A stretch of 64,000 nt of DNA, from positions 1-64,000 of the forward strand of contig NZ_CABPSM010000010.1 in the NCBI RefSeq assembly GCF_902459555.1, in the 5' to 3' direction. This DNA is from Pandoraea horticolens. GTDB lineage: Bacteria > Pseudomonadota > Gammaproteobacteria > Burkholderiales > Burkholderiaceae. A model generated the notes under the pieces. That model was not told where the DNA came from. It ran no database searches and saw only the letters and a program-made list of their open reading frames with translations. Positions 35,034 to 43,061 of this stretch are shown piece after piece (position 1 is the first letter of the stretch; every line of letters starts with the position of its first letter). A program made the translations under genes and the position numbers.

Positions 35034-35617
35034 CGCGCCTCATTTTCTTCTGCGGTCACGCAGGGGCAGGCAAGACAACGCTTGCGAAACGGCTGATCCG
35101 TCCACTGATCGCCCGTAGCGGAGAAGCGTTCTGTCTGCTCGATAAAGATACGCTTTACGGTGCTTACAGCGCGGCGGTGATGGGCGCGCTGACGGGCAAT
35201 CCGAACGACCGCGACAGTCCTCTGTATTTGCAGACGCTGCGCGAACCGGAGTACGCCGGGCTGCTGGAAACGGCGCGGGAGAATCTGCGCCTCGGCGTGA
35301 ACGTGCTAGTGGTGGGGCCGTTTTCCCGCGAGTTGCGCGAAGGGCTGCTGTTCGACCGTGCGTGGCTCGGTATCGATGACGATGTGGGGGTGCATGTCGT
35401 TTGGGTGGATCTCGACGAGGCTCACGCGAAGGCGCGCATCGAGAGCCGGGGGAATCCGAACGACGCCTATAAGCTCGCGCATTGGGATGCATACCGCATA
35501 CGTCGGATTTTGCCGCCCGCAGCCGCGTTCCCCGGCTTGATTCGCTTCGACAACACCGCACCGGCGCTGGACGATGACGAGCGGCTGCTGCAAACGCTGC
35601 TTGCGCAGACGCGCTGA
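35030..35617 (+). CDS. P-loop kinase-like AAA ATPase, small
   Basis: 195 residues from ATG 35030. P-loop LIFFCGHAGAGKTTLAKRLI, then FCLLDKDTLYGAYSAAVMG, LGVNVLVVGPFSRELREGL and VVWVDLDEAHAKARIESRGN with a lid-like Arg segment. This is the pattern of small nucleoside- or sugar-kinase-like AAA_33 proteins (zeta/gluconate-kinase type). The substrate is unknown. It is coupled to the cupin gene by the ATGA overlap, so they may act on the same compound. Confidence 0.8.
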   Translation: MTRLIFFCGHAGAGKTTLAKRLIRPLIARSGEAFCLLDKDTLYGAYSAAVMGALTGNPNDRDSPLYLQTLREPEYAGLLETARENLRLGVNVLVVGPFSRELREGLLFDRAWLGIDDDVGVHVVWVDLDEAHAKARIESRGNPNDAYKLAHWDAYRIRRILPPAAAFPGLIRFDNTAPALDDDERLLQTLLAQTR

Positions 35618-35728
35618 TCGTTGAAATTTGTTCCATGGGAAAAGTCTTAAAACGCGTTTTGCGGGGGGCGGGCGCGGTGCGAGCGTTGCTAAGGTAGGGG
35701 CACTTTCCTCCCTGTGCCCACGCCGACC

Positions 35729-36877
35729 ATGTCCCTGCCTCTTTGCCTGTCGTCTTCGCCTGCGGCCAGTGTCGTGGGCTTCTGTCGCAAATTCCTTCAT
35801 CTTGTTCTGAGGTCGGTCGCCGGGTTTGCGGTCGTCGTCCCGGTCATGGCGCACGCCGGAGGGCCGCCAGTGCCGGGGTTGCCCCGGATCAACACCGTCG
35901 CGCTCCCGCTATCGGTGGCAGATTCGCCCGCATCCCGGGATAGCGCCGTCACGCAAACTGCGGCGTCGGGCGTAGCCCCAACGCTGGCGCGTATCCGCGA
36001 GCGTGGACGCATCGTGCTCGGCTACCGGCAAACCGCCGTCCCTTTTTCGTATGTCGACGCAAAGGATCGGCCGATGGGGCTGGCATGGGCACTATGCCAG
36101 CGCATCGTATCCGCGCTGCAGCACGAACTGGCGATGCCGGACCTGCGTATTACGCCGGTGCGAGTGATCGAGCAGATGCGCGGGCCGATGATCAAGGGCG
36201 ATACCATCGACATCGATTGCGCACCGTCGACGGCCACGGCAACGCGTGAGAAGCAGGTGGCTTTCAGCCTTCCGTACTACGCGGCCAACGTTCGCCTTAT
36301 GGTCCGGCAAGGCACCGGGATCGACTCCATCGACGACCTGCGCGGGCTGCGGCTCGCCGTTGTGCAAGGAACGACGGCCGAGCGGCTCGTACGCGCCCAG
36401 CACCCCCGCACAGGCTTCCAACTCCTCTTGGCGCGCGACTACGCCGACGCGTTCCGCATGCTGCGCGAACATCGTGCTCAAGCCCTCGCGCTCGATGACG
36501 TTCTTCTCGAAGGCCTGCGCGCTACGAGCAAATCGCCAGAGCTGTTTCAAATCGTCGGGCCGCCACTGTCGGACCAACCCGAGTATTACGCGCTGGTTCT
36601 GCCTAAGGATGACCCCGTATTCAAGGCGCACGTGGACGCCGCGCTCGCTGCAATGTTCCGCAACGGCGATATGGCCAAGCTCCAACGCGAGTGGTTTCAT
36701 ACCGCCATACCGCCCTTTGGACACAGCCTGAATGTTCAACCGTCCGCCGAGGTGCTCGCGGTCTGGGAAGCCGGTGCCCGCTTTGGTATCCCCTCCGGCG
36801 ACGGTCTCGATATCAGCCCCAACGCTAACCTCACGGGACACGGCGCTTTGACCACCACCTATCCCCCCGGGAGCTAG
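35729..36877 (+). CDS. Periplasmic amino-acid-binding protein (GltI-like)
   Basis: 382 residues from ATG 35729; a GTG at 35714 is in frame. A signal-peptide-like stretch (FLHLVLRSVAGFAVVVPVMA) ends near AHAGG. The SBP_bac_3 fold follows: LARIRERGRIVLGYRQTAVP, FSYVDAKDRPMGLAWALCQR, GDTIDIDCAPSTATATREKQ, VAFSLPYYAANVRLMVRQG and ALALDDVLLEGLRA. Glutamate/aspartate-type binding proteins match best. The N-terminal linker (about 50 residues, Ala/Pro-rich) and a C-terminal tail beyond the fold are unusual. No permease or ATPase genes are adjacent. A shortened paralogue follows at 37093. Confidence 0.82.
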   Translation: MSLPLCLSSSPAASVVGFCRKFLHLVLRSVAGFAVVVPVMAHAGGPPVPGLPRINTVALPLSVADSPASRDSAVTQTAASGVAPTLARIRERGRIVLGYRQTAVPFSYVDAKDRPMGLAWALCQRIVSALQHELAMPDLRITPVRVIEQMRGPMIKGDTIDIDCAPSTATATREKQVAFSLPYYAANVRLMVRQGTGIDSIDDLRGLRLAVVQGTTAERLVRAQHPRTGFQLLLARDYADAFRMLREHRAQALALDDVLLEGLRATSKSPELFQIVGPPLSDQPEYYALVLPKDDPVFKAHVDAALAAMFRNGDMAKLQREWFHTAIPPFGHSLNVQPSAEVLAVWEAGARFGIPSGDGLDISPNANLTGHGALTTTYPPGS

Positions 36878-36939
36878 GCGCTGTCCACGTTCGACTCACC
36901 GCCCTAATTTACTCACCACGCGTCGTCGCCCCCCCAACG

Positions 36940-37008
36940 ACGGATCGGAGCCCCTTTCCGCCTCTCAGACATAAACCCAACTCGCTGCAGAAAGGGGCCC
37001 CGATCCGT
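36940..37008. repeat. Long inverted repeat between two binding-protein genes
   Basis: ACGGATCGGAGCCCCTTTC (36940-36958) and its near-perfect complement GAAAGGGGCCCCGATCCGT (36990-37008), 18 of 19 pairing, separated by 31 bases. Could be a bidirectional terminator of the solute-binding-protein gene or a small mobile inverted repeat; no T run favours either strand. Confidence 0.6.
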
Positions 37009-37092
37009 CTCTCCCGATTCCCTTCGTTCTTTGCCCTCTATGTACCATATCTGTAAATTCCTATCGTGCTGATGATTTGATAGGAATTTGCT

Positions 37093-37845
37093 GTGAACGG
37101 TTTCAAGGAAGTCAACTGGAAAGGCGTCGCCAAACACGCCGCATTGGGCCTAACCGTTTGGCTCGCCGCCCAAGCTGCCATCTCCACGGCAATCGCTGCA
37201 AACACCAAGGCCGACACCCCCGTCACCCCCCAGAACCGCATTCCCCTCGTGAAGAACGGTACGGTGGACCTGGACTGCGCGCCAAATACGATCACGCCGG
37301 AACGCGCCGAACAAGTCGGCTTCAGTAATCCTTACTATGTTTCGGAGGTTCGCCTGCTTGTGAACAAGAAGGACAACATTCGGGGACTGGATGACCTCAA
37401 GGGACAAAACCTCGTGGCGTCGGCCGGCTCCACCGGTGAACGTCTGGCCCGTCTTCAAGCCGAGAAGGGCGGGTTTCGTGTAATCCCCGCCCGCGATCAC
37501 GGCGAATCGATAATGACCCTCGAAACCGGTCGCGCCAAAGCCTCCGCGCTCGACGACGTACTGCTCGCCAGCCTGCGCGCAACCGCGCGTGAACCGGGGG
37601 ATTTTGCCATTGTTGGAGCGCCCCTGGAAACGGAACTCAACGCCCCGATGCTGCGTCGCGACGATCCGCAATTCAAACGTTTTGTCGACACGACGCTCGC
37701 CCACGTATTCAGCTCCGGCGAGATTCGCCGCATTCAGCGCAAGTAGTTCCAACAACCCATCCCCCCGCGTAACGTCAACCTGCACCTCGAACCGAGCAAG
37801 GAAGTGGTCGAGGTCTGGCACAAGGGGGCGCAAGTGACCGAGTGA
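37093..37845 (+). pseudogene. Broken GltI-like binding protein gene
   Basis: Starts GTG 37093 with a signal peptide (KHAALGLTVWLAAQAAISTA). It then jumps from NTKADTP straight to VTPQNRIPLVKNGTVDLDCA, missing the first ~65 residues of the mature SBP_bac_3 fold. The frame continues through ERAEQVGFSNPYYVSEVRLL and SALDDVLLASLRATAREPGD to IRRIQRK, where a TAG replaces the Trp of the conserved QRKWF. The same frame then resumes FQQPIPPRNVNLHLEPSKEV and ends at 37843. So both an internal deletion and a nonsense mutation. It is related to the intact gene upstream. Confidence 0.85.
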
Positions 37846-37906
37846 CGCGCGTCCGAGGCGCGGGCGGCATGAGATGTCCGCCGCGTCCGCCCCTACGACC
37901 GGCCCC

Positions 37907-37940
37907 AAGCCCGCCTATAGTGATATGGGCGGGTTTTTTT
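37907..37940 (+). terminator. Rho-independent terminator before the kdp operon
   Basis: CCCGCC (37910-37915) pairs with GGCGGG (37928-37933), extended by AAG against TTT, and is followed by TTTTTTT. It insulates the kdp promoter from the upstream pseudogene. Confidence 0.85.
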
Positions 37941-37941
37941 G

Positions 37942-37989
37942 TTTACACGTTGTTTACACGCCCTTTACCCCTTTTGTCCCCGTCTTTAC
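37942..37989 (+). promoter_or_regulatory. Candidate KdpE operator array
   Basis: TTTAC recurs at 37942, 37953, 37964 and 37985, i.e. at 11, 11 and 21-base steps, on one face of the helix. The first two give TTTACACGTTGTTTACA, a 17-base arrangement strikingly like the E. coli KdpE site (TTTATA-5-TTTACA). It lies between a terminator and the first kdp gene. KdpE binding is inferred from pattern and position. A possible -10 is TATCTT (38001-38006). Confidence 0.6.
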
Positions 37990-38084
37990 GCGTCGATCCG
38001 TATCTTTCACTGCACGGCTGGCATGCGCATGCGAGGGCGCGTCGCGTCCGTGGCACGCCGGCCGCCACACGATAGGGAGTTGTC

Positions 38085-38177
38085 ATGGACTGGTTATATC
38101 TCGGCGTCCTCGCGGTGTTCGCTGCCACGACCGTCGGCTTTGTCGCGTTCTGCGCGTCGGTAGGGGGGCAGCAATGA
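38085..38177 (+). CDS. 30-residue membrane peptide before kdpF
   Basis: [20 protein letters not shown] followed by [10 protein letters not shown], one hydrophobic helix, preceded by ATAGGGAGTTGTC, a good ribosome binding site. Its stop overlaps the ATG of kdpF (ATGA), so translation is coupled. Not recognised as KdpF; it has the same size and topology and could be a second small subunit or a leader for coupling. Confidence 0.6.
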   Translation: MDWLYLGVLAVFAATTVGFVAFCASVGGQQ

Positions 38178-38266
38178 CAGCCATGTACTGGCTGAGCGGC
38201 GGACTCACGCTCGCGCTGCTCGTTTATCTCGTCTACGCGCTGTTCAAGCCGGAGGACTTAGCATGA
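38174..38266 (+). CDS. kdpF: KdpF, small subunit of the potassium ATPase
   Basis: Thirty residues: [20 protein letters not shown] followed by [11 protein letters not shown] single transmembrane helix with the YLVYAL.PE ending typical of KdpF. KdpF stabilises the KdpABC complex, probably in a lipid-like role. Its stop overlaps kdpA's ATG (ATGA). Confidence 0.9.
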   Translation: MTAMYWLSGGLTLALLVYLVYALFKPEDLA

Positions 38267-40068
38267 CACTCAACGCCTGGATCCAGCTCGGCGTCTTCCT
38301 CGTCGTGCTGCTGGTGCTGGCGCGCCCGCTCGGTCGTTTCATGGCCGACGTACTCGCCGGCGAATCTCGCGTGAACCGCTGGTTCGCGCCGCTGGAACGC
38401 GGGCTGTACCGCCTGTGCGGTATCGATCCCGAGAAGGAAATGCACTGGCGCGCCTACGCGTTCGCATTGATCGGCTTCAACGCCCTCGGCGCCTTCGCGG
38501 TCTACGCGCTGCAACGCTGGCAAGTCTGGCTGCCGCTCAATCCACAAGGGTTCGGAGCTGTCTCGCCCGACTCGTCGATGAACACGGCCGTGAGCTTCGT
38601 GGCGAACACGAACTGGCAAGGCTACTCCGGCGAATCGACCATGAGTTATCTGACGCAGATGCTCGGTCTGGCCGTCCAGAATTTCATGTCGGCCGCCACG
38701 GGTATCGCCGTGGTCATCGCACTTATTCGTGGCTTTGCTCGCCACACTGCGCAGACGATCGGCAATTTCTGGGTCGATATGACTCGCATTACGCTCTACA
38801 TTCTGGTGCCGCTGTCGGTGGTTTTCGCCGCCGCCTTCATGAGCCAGGGCGTGATCCAGAATTTCGACGCCTATAAAGACGTAACCACGCTGCAGGCCAC
38901 GCACTACGACAACCCGGTGCTCGGCCCGGACGGTCAGCCGAAGGTCGATGCCGCAGGCAAGCCGGTGACAACGCCCGCCGTGACGCAGACGCAAACGCTG
39001 CCGATGGGGCCGGTCGCCTCGCAGGAAGCGATCAAGATGCTCGGCACGAACGGTGGCGGCTTCTTCAACGCGAACTCGGCTCACCCGTACGAGAACCCGA
39101 CGCCACTGTCGAACTTCCTGCAGATCCTCGCGATCTTCCTGATCCCGGCGGCGCTGTGCACTACGTTTGGACGCATGGTCGGCGATCGTCGTCAGGGCCT
39201 CGCGATTCTCGCTGCCATGACGATTGCTTTCTCGATTGCAGCGGTCGCTACGGTGTCTGCCGAGCAAGCCGGAAATCCGGTTTTGACAACGCTTGGCGTG
39301 GACCAGCAAGTGAGCGCCACGCAGGCCGGCGGCAACATGGAAGGCAAGGAGACACGCTTCGGTATCGCCGCGACGGGTATTTTTGCGACGGTAACGACGG
39401 CCGCGTCGTGCGGTGCGGTCAACGCCATGCACGACTCGCTCACGCCGCTGGGTGGCATGGTGCCGATGTTGCTGATGCAGTTGGGTGAAGTGGTGTTCGG
39501 TGGGGTCGGCTCGGGTCTGTACGGCATGCTCGTCTTCGCGATGCTCGCAGTGTTCGTGGCCGGGTTGATGATCGGCCGCACGCCGGAATACCTCGGCAAG
39601 AAGATCGAAGCGTTCGAGATGAAGATGGTTGCTGTCGCCGTGCTTATGACGCCGTTGCTCGTGCTGTGCGGTACTGCGCTTGCAGTGCTTGTCGCGGCAG
39701 GACAGGCGGGTGTTGCGAACCCCGGCACGCACGGCTTCTCGGAAATCCTCTACGCCTATAGCTCGGCAGCGAACAACAACGGCAGCGCATTTGCCGGTCT
39801 GTCAGCCAACACGCCGTTCTACAACAACACGCTGGCGATCGCGATGTGGTTCGGCCGCTTCTGGGTGATCGTGCCGGTGTTGGCAATCGCCGGTGCACTC
39901 GCACGCAAGAAACGCATTGCCGCTACGTCGGGCACGTTGCCCACGCATGGCCCGCTGTTCGTCGTGTTGCTGCTTGGCACGGTGCTGCTGGTGGGCGCAC
40001 TCACCTACGTCCCGGCGCTTGCACTCGGTCCTGTCGCCGAACATCTGGCGATGATCGGTGCGCATTGA
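38263..40068 (+). CDS. kdpA: KdpA, potassium channel subunit
   Basis: 601 residues, full length, with about ten transmembrane segments. The four pore-loop regions of the SKT fold are seen, e.g. [40 protein letters not shown] (selectivity filter GGG), [20 protein letters not shown] and [20 protein letters not shown]. It forms the K+ entry path of the high-affinity KdpFABC pump in the inner membrane. It overlaps kdpF by four bases; kdpB follows after 28 bases. Expression is expected under K+ limitation via KdpDE, encoded at the operon end. Confidence 0.97.
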   Translation: MTLNAWIQLGVFLVVLLVLARPLGRFMADVLAGESRVNRWFAPLERGLYRLCGIDPEKEMHWRAYAFALIGFNALGAFAVYALQRWQVWLPLNPQGFGAVSPDSSMNTAVSFVANTNWQGYSGESTMSYLTQMLGLAVQNFMSAATGIAVVIALIRGFARHTAQTIGNFWVDMTRITLYILVPLSVVFAAAFMSQGVIQNFDAYKDVTTLQATHYDNPVLGPDGQPKVDAAGKPVTTPAVTQTQTLPMGPVASQEAIKMLGTNGGGFFNANSAHPYENPTPLSNFLQILAIFLIPAALCTTFGRMVGDRRQGLAILAAMTIAFSIAAVATVSAEQAGNPVLTTLGVDQQVSATQAGGNMEGKETRFGIAATGIFATVTTAASCGAVNAMHDSLTPLGGMVPMLLMQLGEVVFGGVGSGLYGMLVFAMLAVFVAGLMIGRTPEYLGKKIEAFEMKMVAVAVLMTPLLVLCGTALAVLVAAGQAGVANPGTHGFSEILYAYSSAANNNGSAFAGLSANTPFYNNTLAIAMWFGRFWVIVPVLAIAGALARKKRIAATSGTLPTHGPLFVVLLLGTVLLVGALTYVPALALGPVAEHLAMIGAH

Positions 40069-40096
40069 ATAATGAAGTGAGGCATTCGAGGCACTC

Positions 40097-42223
40097 ATGA
40101 ATCAAACCTCAGGAAATACTGTCACCCGGCCGGTAGGCGAAGGGCATACATCGGCCGCCAAGTCGATGTTCGACCCCGCCATCGTGAAGCCGGCCATCGT
40201 CGACTCGTTCCGCAAGCTGCACCCGATCACCCAGGCCAAAAATCCGGTGATGTTCGTGGTGTATGTCGGCAGCCTGCTCACGACCGTGCTCTTCGGCATG
40301 GCCGTGGCAGGTCACGCCGAGGCGAGCGCGCCGTTCATCCTCGCGATCACGCTCTGGCTGTGGTTCACGGTGCTGTTCGCGAACTTCGCCGAAGCACTGG
40401 CGGAAGGCCGCAGCAAAGCGCAGGCCGCATCGCTGCGTCAGGCAAAGAAGAATGTGCCGGCCAAGCAACTGCGCGCCGCCCGTCGTGATGCGGAATGTCT
40501 GGTGATCGATAGTGCCAGTCTGCGTCGCGGTGACTTCGTGCTGGTCGAAGCCGGCGATGTGATTCCGGCCGACGGCGACGTGGTGGAAGGCGTGGCATCG
40601 GTCGATGAATCGGCCATCACGGGGGAGTCTGCCCCGGTGATCCGCGAGTCGGGCGGTGACTTCTCGGCCGTGACCGGTGGCACGCGGGTGCTCTCGGACT
40701 GGATCGTCATGAAGGTGACGGTCAATCCGGGCGAAGCGTTCCTCGATCGCATGATCGCGATGGTCGAAGGCGCGAAGCGTCAGAAGACGCCGAACGAAAT
40801 CGCCCTCACTATCCTGCTCGTCGCGCTCACGCTGGTGCTGTTGCTCGCCACCGCTACGCTGCTGCCGTATTCGATCTACAGTGTGTTCGTCACGCAGGCG
40901 GGTCATCCGGTCACGATTACGGTGCTCGTTGCGCTGCTGGTGTGTCTGATTCCGACGACCATCGGCGGGCTGCTCTCTGCCATTGGTGTGGCAGGGATGA
41001 GCCGGATGATGCAGGCGAATGTGATCGCCACGTCGGGCCGCGCCGTGGAAGCGGCGGGCGATGTCGACGTGCTGCTGCTCGACAAGACCGGCACGATCAC
41101 GCTGGGCAACCGTCAGGCGTCGCAGTTCGTGCCCGCACCGGGTGTGGATGAACGCGCGCTGGCCGATGCCGCGCAACTCGCATCGCTGGCCGACGAAACG
41201 CCGGAAGGCCGCAGCATCGCCGTGCTCGCCAAGCAACGCTTCAATTTGCGCGAGCGTGAAATGAGCGGCCTGCACGCGGTCTTTATCCCGTTCACCGCAC
41301 AAACGCGTATGAGCGGTGTGGATCTCGTCGACAAGCAAATTCGCAAGGGCGCAGCCGATGCGGTCAAGCGTTATGTGGAATCGGCCGGCGGCCTGTGGCC
41401 GGTCGCGCTGGCCACTTCGGTGGACGAGATCGCACGCCGCGGCAGCACGCCGCTAGTGGTGGCCGAGCAAGACGCGCAAGGCACTCGCGCGTTGGGCGTG
41501 ATCGAGTTGAAGGACGTGGTCAAGGGCGGTATCAAGGAGCGATTCGCCGAATTGCGCCAGATGGGCATCACGACGCTGATGGTCACGGGTGATAACCGCC
41601 TCACGGCAGCCGCGATTGCAGCCGAAGCCGGTGTCGACGATTTCCTCGCCGAAGCCACGCCGGAAGCCAAGCTCGCGACGATTCGCAAGTATCAGGCCGA
41701 AGGCAAGCTCGTGGCGATGACCGGCGACGGCACGAACGACGCGCCGGCGCTCGCGCAGGCCGACGTGGCCGTGGCGATGAACTCGGGCACGCAAGCCGCG
41801 AAAGAGGCCGGCAATATGGTCGACCTGGATTCGAACCCGACCAAGTTGATCGAGATCGTCGAGATCGGCAAGCAGATGCTGATGACGCGCGGCAGTCTCA
41901 CCACGTTCTCGATTGCGAACGACGTGGCGAAGTACTTCGCAATCATTCCGGCGGCATTCGCCACCACGTACCCGCAACTCGACGCGCTCAATGTGATGCG
42001 TCTGGCGAGCCCGTCGTCGGCGATTCTGTCGGCGGTGATCTTCAACGCGCTGATTATCGTGGTGCTGATTCCGCTGGCGCTCAAGGGGGTGAAGTACCGC
42101 CCGCTCGGAGCCGCGACGCTGCTGCGCCGTAACCTCGTGATTTATGGTCTGGGCGGGATTCTGGTGCCGTTCGTGGGTATCAAGGCCATTGACATGATCA
42201 TCGCCGCGATGGGCTGGGCCTGA
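40097..42223 (+). CDS. kdpB: KdpB, P-type ATPase subunit
   Basis: 708 residues. P1A-ATPase motifs: TGES in the actuator domain ([17 protein letters not shown]; its Ser, equivalent to E. coli Ser162, is the inhibitory phosphorylation site), phosphorylation loop [19 protein letters not shown] (Asp), nucleotide-binding [11 protein letters not shown], and [20 protein letters not shown] in the hinge. About seven transmembrane helices. It hydrolyses ATP to drive K+ through KdpA. All key residues present. Confidence 0.97.
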   Translation: MNQTSGNTVTRPVGEGHTSAAKSMFDPAIVKPAIVDSFRKLHPITQAKNPVMFVVYVGSLLTTVLFGMAVAGHAEASAPFILAITLWLWFTVLFANFAEALAEGRSKAQAASLRQAKKNVPAKQLRAARRDAECLVIDSASLRRGDFVLVEAGDVIPADGDVVEGVASVDESAITGESAPVIRESGGDFSAVTGGTRVLSDWIVMKVTVNPGEAFLDRMIAMVEGAKRQKTPNEIALTILLVALTLVLLLATATLLPYSIYSVFVTQAGHPVTITVLVALLVCLIPTTIGGLLSAIGVAGMSRMMQANVIATSGRAVEAAGDVDVLLLDKTGTITLGNRQASQFVPAPGVDERALADAAQLASLADETPEGRSIAVLAKQRFNLREREMSGLHAVFIPFTAQTRMSGVDLVDKQIRKGAADAVKRYVESAGGLWPVALATSVDEIARRGSTPLVVAEQDAQGTRALGVIELKDVVKGGIKERFAELRQMGITTLMVTGDNRLTAAAIAAEAGVDDFLAEATPEAKLATIRKYQAEGKLVAMTGDGTNDAPALAQADVAVAMNSGTQAAKEAGNMVDLDSNPTKLIEIVEIGKQMLMTRGSLTTFSIANDVAKYFAIIPAAFATTYPQLDALNVMRLASPSSAILSAVIFNALIIVVLIPLALKGVKYRPLGAATLLRRNLVIYGLGGILVPFVGIKAIDMIIAAMGWA

Positions 42224-42302
42224 TTGCGGGGCTTCCGGGCGCGTTTGCCCACAAGGGCCGCGCGTCCGGGCCACATTGCTGAAACTCTAAGGAATAGACG
42301 TC

Positions 42303-42887
42303 ATGAAAACCCTCTTGCGCCCGATGTTGAGCCTGTTCGTCGTGCTCTCGGTCATCACGGGTCTGGTGTATCCGCTGGTCGTGACCGGCATCGGCCGGGC
42401 GGCGTTCTCGCGCGAAGCCACCGGTAGCCTGATCTACAAGGACGGCCGCGCCGTTGGCTCGTCGTTGATCGGTCAGAACTTCGACGAACCGAAGTATTTC
42501 TGGGGGCGCCTGTCGGCCACGGCGCCAATGCCCAATAGCGGCACGGCCTCGGGCGGCTCTAATTTCGGCCCGCTCAACCCCGCGCTCGCCGACGCCGTGA
42601 AGGCCCGCATCGCCGCCCTGCGTGACGCCGACCCGAACGCCACGTTGCCGGTGCCCGCCGATCTGGTGACGGCGTCCGCCAGTGGTCTCGACCCGCAAAT
42701 CAGCCCGGCCGCCGCGGACTATCAGGTTGCTCGCGTGGCCAAGGCGCGTGGCCTCGCGCCCGATGCCGTGCGCTCGCTCGTGGCGCGCTACACCGAAGGC
42801 CGCCAATGGGGCATTTTCGGAGAGGCACGGGTGAATGTTCTGAAGCTCAACCTCGCGCTGGACGGACTCGCACCCGGTAGCGTCTGA
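42303..42887 (+). CDS. kdpC: KdpC, accessory subunit
   Basis: 194 residues. An N-terminal transmembrane helix ([20 protein letters not shown]) and a periplasmic domain with [40 protein letters not shown] and [20 protein letters not shown], all typical of KdpC. It assists assembly and substrate delivery of the KdpFABC pump. It starts 79 bases after kdpB with AAGGAATAG upstream. The C terminus (LNLALDGLA) is complete. Confidence 0.96.
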   Translation: MKTLLRPMLSLFVVLSVITGLVYPLVVTGIGRAAFSREATGSLIYKDGRAVGSSLIGQNFDEPKYFWGRLSATAPMPNSGTASGGSNFGPLNPALADAVKARIAALRDADPNATLPVPADLVTASASGLDPQISPAAADYQVARVAKARGLAPDAVRSLVARYTEGRQWGIFGEARVNVLKLNLALDGLAPGSV

Positions 42888-43061
42888 AAAGGGCATCCGC
42901 TGACGGGGTGGGGCCGGTGAATCGCTGGTCTTGCCCGACGGCCTGCGGTAGATTGGCGGCACGCCCCGGCGCGTGCCGCTTTTTGCATCGCCGGGCGACC
43001 GGTGATTTGATTCTTGCCGCGCCGTATGGCGTGGCTCGCGCCTTCATAGTGGACTGATCCG

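Noticed and set aside
38233-39732. 499-residue leftward frame opposite kdpA
   Set aside because: Mirror frame of kdpA codon bias; composition is Arg/His/Gln-rich and no ribosome binding site is seen.
40109-41338. 409-residue leftward frame opposite kdpB
   Set aside because: Antisense shadow of kdpB without any recognisable domain.
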